A stretch of DNA of 64,000 bases from Tigriopus japonicus (taxonomy: Eukaryota; Arthropoda; Copepoda; Harpacticoida; Harpacticidae). A model generated the notes under the pieces. That model did no database searches, was not told the origin of the DNA, and saw nothing but the letters and a program-made list of their open reading frames with translations. Both the position numbers and the translations under genes were made by a program. This document shows, in pieces, positions 45,005 to 55,600 of the stretch. The stretch is from positions 513,229-577,228 of the forward strand of contig JAAGOF010000213.1 of the NCBI GenBank assembly GCA_010645155.1, given 5' to 3'. How positions within the stretch are numbered: the first letter of the stretch is position 1; the number at the start of each line of letters is the position of its first letter.

Positions 45005-46665
45005 AAGGGCTTTATTTGAATGTGCATTGCCTTATTTCCAAAAAAGACAGCACAAAGGTCAGAGTACTGGAGGAGTTAGCCATTGATAAAGAGGTCTCCT
45101 TCATTTCTATCAAAGAGACTTGGTTTCGTCCAGGAGTTTTAGACGAAGAAGTAGCAATAGCTGGTTTTAGGCTAGTTCGATGTGATAGAGTACGCCCTGA
45201 TAATCCCATTTTCCCACATGGGGGCGTATGTCTATATGTCAGGAAAGACTTACATTTTAGTCATGTTCATAAGTCGAATGGAGAAGTAGAAGTTTTGATT
45301 TGCCACGTCAAGGCTCTTAATCTTACAATAGTTACAATGTATCGGCCACCTTCTTGTAGTTCTTCCTCATTTCTTTCGGCACTCGAATTTACACGAAAGG
45401 AGCTAGATCGAGAGGTTTGTTCTCGACTCTTTGTAGTTGGCGACTTCAATTTTCCGGCTAGCATTGTTGAGTGGGAGGTTAGTCCGGATGAGTACATTCG
45501 TATTTCGAAAACAGCATCGCTGTCTTTCGAAAAATTGGAAGAGTTTGCGAGCTTGCGTAATCTCTCTCAAAACGTTGGTGTTGCAACCAGGGCACAGAGT
45601 GTTTTAGACTTAGTTTTTTCCAACGACCCTGATGTGATCCAGTATGTCCATGTTGCCCCATGTAGCCTTTCAGATCATCACATTCTTGAGATAGGGTCGA
45701 TCATTACTCAAAAGCAGGCGAGCTCTAGAGTTACACCTGGTCAAAAGGTGGGCGTGGCAAAGTTTAAGTTCAAAGATGAACACTGGCCCATTATTGTTGA
45801 AAGATTAGGCGAGTTGGACTTGATTTCCATTCTAAAGCAGGAACCATCAATAGATAAAGCTATAAATAAGCTTATTTCACTTTTTGACGAGGTTTGTTTG
45901 CCCATTGGTATTCCAGAAATAGTGGCAAAAGGTAGGCCATTGCCTGGAATTCCAAAGGTTAGAAAGAAGTTGTTCAAACGGAGTTGTCAGCTTTCGAATA
46001 GACTTCGGCGTACTTCAAATCCAGTAGTTGTAGCTAGCCTCCAAAAAAATTGACCTTGGTTCAAGCTAAGATTAGGGCCTCCATTGATTCTGATCAGATG
46101 GAAAAGGAAAGTAGAGTTGTCCGGGAGGTTAAGACTAATCCAAAGGCGTTTTTCTCGTTCGCGAATACAAAGAGAAAAATGAAGCATCCTGTAGGACCTT
46201 TTGAGGTCGACGGTAAAACCGTCAATGATAGTGAGGTTATGGCCAATATGCTTGGAGATCAGTTCTCAAGTGTATTTTCAATTCCGAAAAAGGTAGTCAG
46301 AGCAGGCCATGACTGTAGCAATGTTGTTGATGAGACTGGCATTGATAGTCAGGATAATCGATTGGAGGATCTGGTAGTCACAGATCAAGATGCTTTTGAG
46401 GCCATCAAGAGGTTAAAGCTCTCGAGTTCTCCTGGACCTGATGGTGTGACATCTCAGTTTCTGATGAAATGAAAAGGGCAAGTTTCCCTCTTCTCTAAAA
46501 GTAGCTCATGTCGTTCCAATTTTTAAGGGCGGAGATAAGTCACTCCCTAGTAATTACAGGCCCATTTCTCTGACCTCCAGCGTTGCAAAGATTTTTGAGA
46601 AGATTATTTTTTCAATAATGGTCAAATTTCATATGATCGGTAATTTTATAAACTATATTAATCAT
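44995..46665 (+). pseudogene. LINE-A ORF2: endonuclease plus truncated reverse transcriptase
   Basis: ATG at 44995 overlaps the end of ORF1 by 10 nt. The endonuclease is whole: LYLNVHCL (Asn), SIKETWF (Glu), GGVCLYVR, VTMYRPPS, VVGDFNFP, LDLVFSN and SLSDHHILE. A frameshift near 46050 leads into the frame to 46470 (PKAFFSFANTKRKM, LSSSPGPDGVTSQFLMK). A second break and a small deletion near 46470 separate this from VPIFKGGDKSLPSNYRPISL then TSSVAKIFEKII (46500-46615). All catalytic RT motifs (the DLRKAFD, VPQGS and YADD equivalents) are absent. Confidence 0.82.
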
Positions 46666-47425
46666 AAGGTCAGATGATTGGGTATTCCAAGGTGTGCTAG
46701 CAAAGTTGACTTCGAGGCAACTTCAAGGCAGTTTCAGCCGTTTTGTTGATAGCATAAGCTTTCTTGAATCAGAAGTACACCAAGCAACTCATGAAAAAGA
46801 GAAGTGTACCACCGGTGCCAAGGTGCAACAAGTAGATACGTCAACAATTTTCCAACGCTCATATGTTTAGCATGCACAAACATGTGCTAGTTCCATTGAC
46901 TTCAAGTAAACTTCTAGCAAGCTGGGTCGCTATTTTGGCTTAGCATCAGGTTTAATTGATGAGAAGTTCTCCGAGAAGCACGCCTAGAGAGGAGCATTCC
47001 AACGTTGTGGAAGCACTCCCATTTGAATACTTCAACGCTGATCAATCGAACTGCAAGCGAACTTCCTTCCAGTGTTTCCTTAAATTAGCTGCCAAAATTT
47101 GCATGCTGCTGTGAGATCAATCAATGTTTTGAGTTGAATGGAGTAATATGAAATAAAGAAGGAGAAATGTGGAATAGCTGAACCAGCGGGCAATTAGTGT
47201 TTCGAGAGGATGAATTTACGATCATAGATGTAGAGGCACTTCTAGGTTGGAATGAGAGACTTACTTTTCAAAATGGCAGCTGTCTCAACAAAACCAGCCA
47301 ATTGAACTACGAAGTGTCCTAACAAGTACACTTTCTAGAGTTGCCATCAAAACATATGCTCACACCATTTACTTGAACTGGACGATTCATATTGCGTTTG
47401 GCACGATTTGCCAAAAAAAAAATGA

Positions 47426-48826
47426 ATAACATTTGCAATGCATTAAAAAAATAATCTTTTTTATAATTCAGATGCAGAAGTTCAAGTGTCTTAATTACAA
47501 CAATATTATGCAATTGAAAGGGATTGTAATTAGTTATTGCTAAAAATACCTGAACAAAATAAAAATGAAATTTTGGAAGCTCTCAAAGAAAGCAAATTTG
47601 TGGCCAATTTTTAGTTAAAGGTCATTTCGTTTGAAGAAGGCTTGTTTTGTTTACAAGGAAAAACGAACACTTTAAAAGTGCATGAGATCGTTTTCTGTCC
47701 TTTTCTGTACTAAACCAAGGAAATCGTAAGACATGGAAGCCTCCGCTGAGGCGTTCAGCTGTGGATTTTTTTTAAATCGAATTCCATTCACGTAAATGAC
47801 TTTGTTTTGATAAGAATGATTAAACAATTATATAAGGATGTCGTTTGCTGAATTTCAACATGGTACATTACTCCATCCACGAGAAACAACGTTTCCAAAT
47901 TTGCTACAGTTGCAATACATACGCGCGGAAGCGAGAGAAANNNNNNNNNNNNNNNNNNNNNNNNNNNNNNNNNNNNNNNNNNNNNNNNNNNNNNNNNNNN
48001 NNNNNNNNNNNNNNNNNNNNNNNNNNNNNNNNNNNNNNNNNNNNNNNNNNNNNNNNNNNNNNNNNNNNNNNNNNNNNNNNNNNNNNNNNNNNNNNNNNNN
48101 NNNNNNNNNNNNNNNNNNNNNNNNNNNNNNNNNNNNNNNNNNNNNGTTGCTACCTTGTAAACTCCTCCGAACCTGTCAGTTGACGCCACAGGGCGGATAT
48201 ACGGAAATTTTTGTTGGACGAGTTGCAGCTGTTGAAGAGCAAAGGTTGCACGTGAAAACTTGATATTTCCGAAAATTATTACCTAAGTTGTGCCCAAACA
48301 AACAAATTTCCCTTCATGCCAAAGTTGTGTTTGTTTTGAAATGTTGCGATTAAATTATGTGAAGTTAACATGCAGAATCATGCCTCTGGTCTGACGGGTT
48401 ATTCTTGACCGGCCCTGAACGATTTGGTCATTTTAAGGCGGAACAAGTGACCATGACTTCAATCCTGCAAACGAACTTGTTTGGGCACAACTGCTTGGAA
48501 AACGTCACAGCCAAACGTCAGCTGGGGCCTGAAAATTGTCCAACAAAGGGTTAGGCCTGTCTGCCCCAGGGTCTCCTCTCTGGGAACTCTGTGGTTGACG
48601 CATTTGAGACGTGACTAGTCTAGTATAACTCTACCAACTGATTATCGATGACTTTTGATGTCGTTCATTTCCGTGGATCCTTGCAATCTTTCACAAATGA
48701 CGTTCAATTTTGGTGATCTTGATGCCAAAAGTTAGAGGATTATTCTTTTGTCCTTCAATCTATTAATTTGAAACTTTTTACTTAACAATAATCGTTTCGT
48801 GATTGGACACCCTACATGCTTATTTG
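47426..48826. other. Intergenic with 205-N assembly gap
   Basis: No gene recognised. N occupy 47941-48145. Open frames that cross the N run are artefacts of reading unknown bases. Sequence on both sides of the gap is AT-rich without motifs. Confidence 0.5.
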
Positions 48827-49553
48827 AGCTTATTTGAGCGTAGCTGCAGTCCGCACTGGTCTTCAATCAAACCTTCCCTCCATTCCCTTGTTGGATTGAT
48901 CCTTTCTCCGGAATTATTTGGATTGTCGACGAGAAAAAGTTAGCCGAAGGACAAATAATTTTTCAACATGTTCAAAGTCAGAAATATTTGACAAGTGTAG
49001 ACCAACCTTTACTTTATTGTAGTTGTAATTAGAGAATTCTAGTAATTGAGAATTATTTGTTGAGTGTGTTGGTAAATCTTTCATAATCCTCCCTGCTAAA
49101 GATAGATAAAAAATGCTTTTCAAAAACTTTTGGACAATTGACAAAGATGATTTCTTAAGTCAAAATCTATGGTAAATTTTGAAAACTTTCACAAAAAGAA
49201 AGAAAGAAAAAATGCTCGCGTTATCACTGAACCAAAACCTTCGATTTCCGTTGGTTTATCAAACATTTAAGAATAAATCCATTTAAGTGGAACAATCTGC
49301 ATTAACCTTGTTGGATTGATCCTTTCTCCGGAATTATTTGGATTAATCCTTAATCCGCAATTTCAAAACTTGGATTAATCCTTAATCCGGAATTTCGAAA
49401 TTCGGATTAATCCGGGAAGCGCTAAAGGTGAACGGCAATGTTTAGCTTTTGATCTATTAAGCCTGCGAACATAGCAAACCCAACGGCCCTCCTTTGATGG
49501 AGGGAAGGTTTGATTGAAGACCAGTGCGGACTGCAGCTACGCTCAAATAAGCT
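48827..49553. mobile_element. 727-bp element with 57-bp perfect terminal inverted repeats
   Basis: Positions 48827-48883 (AGCTTATTTGAGCGTAGCTG ... CTTCCCTCCAT) and 49497-49553 are exact reverse complements over 57 bp, so the copy is young. Inside, CCTTGTTGGATTGATCCTTT and CTCCGGAATTATTTGGATT occur twice as a direct repeat (48888-48924 and 49306-49344), followed by a cluster of GGATTAATCC and TTAATCCG motifs (49341-49415). No coding capacity. The left flank repeats TTATTTGAGC, but a clear duplication is not assigned. Confidence 0.88.
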
Positions 49554-49626
49554 TCACCAGAAACCTTACTTAAGTCTTAAACAGGTCCCACGCATAAGGT
49601 CTTGAAGTGTAGGATAGAGAATAGCG

Positions 49627-49713
49627 GCTAGTTTTTTAGACGCAAAGATCAATCTCCAGATTAGAGTACTTAAGTACGATCTTGAGATCGAACTTTTGTG
49701 TCAAAAAACTAGC
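49627..49713. repeat. 87-bp near-perfect palindrome
   Basis: GCTAGTTTTTTAGACGCAAAGAT...CTTAAGTAC on the left faces GATCTTGAGATCGAAC...TGTGTCAAAAAACTAGC on the right, forming a stem of about 40 bp with few mismatches. A second member lies at 57059-57150. Probably a very small MITE; a structured-RNA precursor is also possible. Confidence 0.8.
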
Positions 49714-50203
49714 CTCAGTTTGACACTCTTTAGCCACAGCACGCTGTAAGGTGGCTGGAAATTTGGACAAGCATATTGTCTTTTTTATATCTCCAATGTG
49801 ACTGAGAGCCCATCAAGCTTGTCCGAAAAAGACTCAAACTCAAAATCTCTTTAGAAGATCCAGGGGAATCGATTGGTGTCAAAAAAGAAGACAAAAGCAG
49901 GGGAGTATTTCGTTGGCCAATTGGACGAGAACTTTTTCGGTGCGGTTTCTGAAGGAGGTTTAGTGGACATACTAGACTACCTCAAAGACTAAGTTCCTCC
50001 CCCGACGGTCGAAAAGTTTTTGGAAGAGACAAGAAGCACGAAAATGATTCCAGTACTTCTTGGAAGAGATAAACTCACTGAAAAAATGAACTTCCTGGAT
50101 CTCTGTTATTCAAGACGTCAGGATGAGGATTTTTTCGACTTCTTGGAGTTTACCGAGGACATCACGGTCATGCAAGAAAACTTTAAGGCATCAGTGCCGC
50201 GAG
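49714..50203. other. Unrecognised coding-like stretch before minisatellite
   Basis: The plus frame from about 50020 reads METRSTK-like residues, then IPVLLGRDKLTEKMNFLDLC and DEDFFDFLEFTEDITVMQEN, and upstream PPPTVEKFLEE without an intervening stop after 49991. Amino-acid composition looks protein-like, but I recognise no family, and the frame runs into the 16-bp minisatellite. Could be an exon, a decayed transposon gene or chance. Confidence 0.25.
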
Positions 50204-50411
50204 TTTTGTTATGGGATCGTTTTGTTATGGGATCGTTTTGTCATGGGATCGTTTTGTCATGGGATCGTTTTGTTATGGGATCGTTTTGTTATGGGATCGT
50301 TTTGTTATGGGATCGTTTTGTTATGGGATCGTTTTGTTATGAGATCGTTTTGTTATGAGATCGTTTTGTTATGGGATCGTTTTGTTGTGGGATCGTTTTG
50401 TTATGGGATCG
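50204..50411. repeat. 16-bp minisatellite, exactly 13 units
   Basis: The unit TTTTGTTATGGGATCG is repeated head to tail over 208 bp, with variants GTCATGGG, GTTATGAG and GTTGTGGG. None of the forward frames contains a stop within the array, so three units encode a 16-residue periodic peptide (MGSFCYGIVLLWDRFV) in every frame. Confidence 0.95.
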
Positions 50412-51199
50412 AATTAATCCCATAGAGGCCATGAGAGATAGAAAATTTATTCAGGATCAAGGCATCTCCAAATTTATCTTCTGTCGGATTTTGGATATGA
50501 CTCAAGGCCGATTAAAACCAAATCGAGACGATGGTGTTTCCATTCCTGCCACGCAAGAACTTTCTTGCTTTTTGCGCTTTTTAAGTTCCGGAAGTTTTCA
50601 TAGATGTGTTGTTGGAGCAGAAATCGGTAATTGTGACGATGTAAGGTCCTGACGAAAGTGCAAACCTGTGTTGCCAGAACTTTTCAAACCAATTATGCCA
50701 AAAACATCAAGAAAAAGGCCAGATTTGGCTTTACAGAAACAAATTGGATGATACCATGAAAGATACTTGAGTTAACAAATCTGGAAACCAAAAGTAATGA
50801 TTTAACGCCATTCAGACATTCCACATTTACCCCAAAGGAATGAAGATGAGATTTAAAACACTCATTAATAGTTTGAAATTCGGAAATTGAGCATCTGTTA
50901 ATCAAGAATTTTTGTTAGGGTGATAGCTAAACATGTTTTTCTTTCTGTTTTGAAACAAAAGATGTTTTTAAGGAGAAGATGTGTTTTCATGGCAATTGCC
51001 ATTTTACAGTTCGAAATTATTGATTTGGAAATATCTGGCAAAGCTGCTTTGTTGTTTTTTCGTCCGGACCTCACATCGTCACCATTACCCAGAAATAATC
51101 AGCAATCCCAAATAATGACCAATCGAATCATCAACAAGGTAGAGTAAAAACTCAGATATGATTTGCAAAAAAAGCAACTGTGAAGTTGGACATATTTTT

Positions 51200-51383
51200 G
51201 AATACTGTTCCTGACCAACCCACTATTCAAGGGTTGTACAGATCTGCCAACAGTAACTCATTTGTAGATCAAATTTCATATAAACGGTAATTTTATAAAC
51301 TATATTAATCATTAACTCTCTTTACAGGGAATCCCATTCCTTGTAGCGGTATTAAAAATCCGCCCCCCCCCAAAAAAAAAGAA
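51200..51383 (+). mobile_element. LINE-B 3'-end fragment (plus orientation)
   Basis: From GAATACTGTTCCTGACCAAC through GGGTTGTACAGATCTGCCAA, AAATTTCATATAAACGGTAA, TTAACTCTCTTTACAGGGAA and TCCCATTCC to ATCCGCCCCCCCCC and an A run, this matches the 3' end of the LINE-B copy read on the minus strand at 60755-60930. A strongly 5'-truncated insertion. Confidence 0.82.
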
Positions 51384-52610
51384 GTTTTCAAATAAGTTGG
51401 AAAGGTACGATATCGCCAACGCCTTCTCTTCTGAATATGGAATTCTGGAAAGCAATATGAACTGCAGGAAATATTTAAGTAAAAGTTGCCCAACATGCAC
51501 ACAAATGCTAAAAGCAGAGTACAAATTTTACATATTTAAGACTTAACTTAGATATTTTATCAAACTAAACTTTGGCTTCCACGCAAACCCTTTTTTGTCT
51601 GAATGAAAAATGCAAATAAAGCCGAAAAATGCAAATGAGAAGTTTTGCGTTTTATTCATGACTCTAATCGTTATCATGTTTAACTGGGGAAACGCATCGA
51701 GAGAACACCTAGATCCAAGCTTTTTATGGGTTTTAACAAGAACTTCTTTTTTTCTTTTTTATTCTTGAGTTCTTCTTGGTTTTAACCAGAAAATCCCAAA
51801 GAAACGTCACCGCCGGACTAAGGGATGGTTACAAAATCATTCCTTGCAATGGGCCGAGAAGCCAGTACAAGTGGTTTCCTGTGGCAGAGGGGAGAGCACT
51901 GTTGGGGCAAAGAGATGGCCACTCAGAAAAGCAACCTATCACGTATAGTACGGGAAAAGATGAAGATTAGTGTCAAAGAGGAAACGAGAGATGGTGACGG
52001 TAGCGATTTTTCTGTTTTGTCTTTGATTTTGGTTGGCAATGATTTGTGGGGATGATGGGGGTGGGGGTTTCGAGCATGATTTTAAGCTTAGTGTGATCAA
52101 AATGGTCCTTGTTTAAGTTTTTGGGTCAAAAAATCTTTCTAGAACAAGAGTCTTCAAAAGACAAAAAAGTGAAGTTTCATCGATAAAGTTCAAAATGGCA
52201 GCACTGCCAACTCAAAACACACCAGTAAAGGGACCAGATATTTTAATCAATAATTTCTATTTTTGTAATTTTTAAGAACACGTCGACGTTTGCAGGAGAT
52301 TAAAAATATGTTTCATGGGTTTATGATCCATAGTTGTTTCCAGGCATTTCTCATTTTTATGCACGGGTTATTTTCTCTATACTTCTATAGTTTAAGTTAA
52401 ACAGCTAAACGAAAGTCTAAATTGTTTAAAGATTGTTGAAGATTCGGCAGAATTTCTAAGTCATTTTTGAAACGTACTTTTTTAATATTTATCAAAACGT
52501 TTTTGAACAAAACAAACAAGAAGAGAAAAATTCCAAACCTGTTATACTCTACTTTGTGCTGCGAGGCATTAACCATTCGTCCTAAGGCAATTAAACATAA
52601 GTCTTTCACC
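51384..52610. other. Intergenic, 3' side of receptor copy 2
   Basis: No gene recognised. A short plus-strand frame at 51776-51970 has no recognisable domain. The area around 52190-52220 (CAAAATGGCAGCACTGCCAA) repeats a phrase found near 32505 and 34270, possibly an old dispersed repeat. Confidence 0.35.
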
Positions 52611-52619
52611 TCTGTGTGT

Positions 52620-52625
52620 TTTATT
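52620..52625 (-). terminator. Poly(A) signal of receptor copy 2
   Basis: AATAAA on the minus strand, 43 nt downstream of the stop codon that ends at 52668. Confidence 0.6.
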
Positions 52626-52667
52626 TCCATACTAACCGATTATGTGCTTCAAAACAAACTTGAGTGT

Positions 52668-55600
52668 TTACTTCTTAACGCAGAAACGTTCATTGAGAAA
52701 CATCATCCCGCTGAAAGCAAGACCCATAGCTAAAAAGACGAAGGCACCCGCAAAGTGTTCCATGGTGAAGGGTTTGGGTCTATTGTCCACACTTTCACCA
52801 ATTATAGCTTCATGGCTCATGTACCCTCGGCTCAATTGATCAATAATTCCCGCAGCTTGAAGTTGACGTACAACTCGGTTCAACTCCTTACGATGGTCTT
52901 GATATTGTTTAAGCATCATCGAGAATTGAAGCTCAAACACGGCCTTCTTAGACAAATAGAAGGGCTCATAGCCAAATTTGGCCTTCATAATCGGATAACG
53001 GGCAAAGTAAAAAGCGCGGCTCAGCAAATCGACTCCACCCTTTTCCAGCAAATTCGTCTTCTCGTGCTCCAAAAAGCAACTAGCAATGCCCGAATAATAA
53101 AGAAGATTGGGATTCTTTTCAATCTTTGCCCAAAATTGGCGACGTAGATCCAGTTCCGACTCCTTATAATAGGCCACAAATGGTGTTCCAAAAGGCAAGT
53201 ACAGATCTCGTCCTCGGTCCATAATATCTTGCTCGGTTTCAATGGGCTTTCCGTAAGGCGTGTACATGAGATATGCTCGTAAATTACATTCGTACATACT
53301 ACTCAAGAAAAGGACAGTCATGACCCAAAATCCTACAAATATTTTGGAATATTTCCCATTGTGAGCTCTCAAATTTCCGCCTGTAAATTGAAACTTTTTC
53401 TAAAAGATGTCATGAATGCAAACGCTTTAGAATATTACTTTGTCCAAATAGAATTCGTATGACCAGGAAACCGTGAGTAGCCAAGTCTGACTTGTTTCTG
53501 ACCCCTTCAGAGTATTTGAAAAAAATCAAGACTATGATCAATAAAGGAACAACTCCTAGAATTATGATCCAAACCAGATTTGAGAAAGGACGAAGCATGT
53601 TGTTGTAAGCACCAAGTCGAGAGGGTTTTTTGCTTCGAAGGTTTACTGGATAAAATACCATTGTTTCCAAATAATCCACCACTTTGGAATAGCCATGGTC
53701 AATAAAAATGATTCCCACGCCAAAGGCGGATGAGCCATTCTTCACCTGAAACGCATTAAAATAATTTGACCCTTTAAGATCAGTCAAGAACACGCTCGGT
53801 ACAAACAAGGTAGTCTCTTGACCCGTTGAAAGAAAATTCAAACTTTCTTTTTAACGAATCATATTATATCAATTCACAAAAAATATTTTATGCCTAATGG
53901 GTACTGATTGGATAATCAAATGTCCTGTAATCAAAGTTAATCATTTCATTTTTCTGTTCGTCATTCTTTCATTGCTGAATATGGTTTTTGAAGATTACTT
54001 ATTATATTTGATCTTTGTGGAGCATCTTTGCCCTCTAATATCAAAGCCAAGGGTACTACATAATTTTCAATATGCGCTTAACTACGAACAAAAAATGAAA
54101 AGTAATGGATCAAAACTCTTTATTCTAGAAAAGAAGTAAAATATTTGAGTCAATTCCTGAACAGAAAAACACATTCAGGTCAATGTTTTGAATAAGACTT
54201 TATTGCCACATGCAAGAAACACTGGAATCATGGACTGGGAGCCCTGCAATGAGAATAATAATTTCCAGTAAGAACAATTCAATTACGTTCTTCTGCAAAT
54301 GAGACCTTGCATATGTTGACAAGAATACAGGGTGGGGAACCAAAAAGTTAAAAATGTTTGATTCGAATTTCCCGCCAAAATACTGTTTGCTTCAAAATAA
54401 TGTTTATATAAACACGTGATAAACTGGTTTAAGCTTTCATTTGCCGTATTTTGGACGTCTGTGCGTCAAGAAATGAGCTCGCAAGAGGCGAAAAGGCGTC
54501 GAGTTTTCGATCTGCTGGCTGCCCAGGTGGCGCCTAAGAAGATCGCCGAGGTTGTCAACGTGTCCCTGCCCACCGTATACAAAGTCAAGAAGGCCATCAA
54601 CAAGGGTAAAGGGCCTGAGAGAAGCAAAGGGTGCAGCGGGAGCAACAAAAAGCGGACGGACAGCTTTGTGGCGGACCTGGGCGACAAGGTGAAGGAGGAC
54701 CCCACGAAGTCCATGTGCAGCCTTGCCAAGGACATGGACGTCTGCCCCAAGACCCTAAGGAAGGCCGTGAATGAGGATCTTAAGCTCAAATCCAACACCA
54801 GGACAACAAGGCACTTGCTGACAGAGAGGATGAAGTAGTTGAGATTGGAGAGGTGCAAGAAGGTGCGCAGCTACCTGAGGAAGCACAGCGACACGGTGAA
54901 AATCTACTCAGACAAGAGGCTTTTTGTCGTTGACGCTGTGCACAACAGGAGGAACGACAGGTACCTGGCAGAGTCACCAGCAGAGGTGAAGGGCTTGTTC
55001 AGGACCAAACACCCAGCCAAGATCATGGTCCTGGGCGTCATGTGCAGTGACGGGAAGAAGATGGACCCCATATTGTTCAAGCCGGGCCAGAAGATTGGCG
55101 CCACGGAGTACTACAACGTCCTCAGGCACACTGTCCTGCCCTGGCTGAAGGCCAACTACCCAGAGGGCAACTATGTTTGGACCCAAGATGGGGCGCCGTG
55201 TCATACGGCCAAGAAAGTGCAGGACTTCTGCAAGAACAACATGGCCAGCTTCTGACCAGCCAACTTCTGGCCAAGCTCAAGCCCAGACTTGAACCCGTTG
55301 GACTTTGCTGTGTGGGGCATCTTGGAGAGGGCCACCAACAGGACTTCTCACCCGAACCTGGACTCCTTGAAGTCGTCCATCCAGCAGGAGTGGAGCAAGA
55401 TCACCCCGGAGTTCCTGGTAAAGTCCTGCAAGGCCGTGCGGCGCCGTGTGGAGTCTGTGATCGAGAATGTGAATGAGAAAGGGCGGGCACATTGAATAAA
55501 ATGTTGGTCAAATAAATCTGATCTTCAATTTTGAAGTGCATAGCCATTGCCGTATCTCATCCCCTAAAGCCACAATTTGCTAACTTATTTGAAAGCAATT

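Larger units (their letters stand above)
44190..47425 (+). mobile_element. LINE-A, two-ORF non-LTR retrotransposon with internal deletion
   Basis: A plus-strand element with ORF1 (44280-45004), ORF2 (from 44995) and a 3' region (about 46669-47425) nearly identical to 20750-21440. Most of the reverse transcriptase and the linker to the C-terminus are missing: coding sequence stops near 46620, about 45 bp of LINE-B tail-like sequence follows, and LINE-A resumes at GGTCAGATG (about 46670). The element cannot move by itself. Confidence 0.85.

Noticed and set aside
54466..55492. Minus-strand frames and the plus frame 55177-55476 in the mariner
   Set aside because: Shadows of the GC-rich transposase gene; the motif-bearing frame is the plus frame from 54473.
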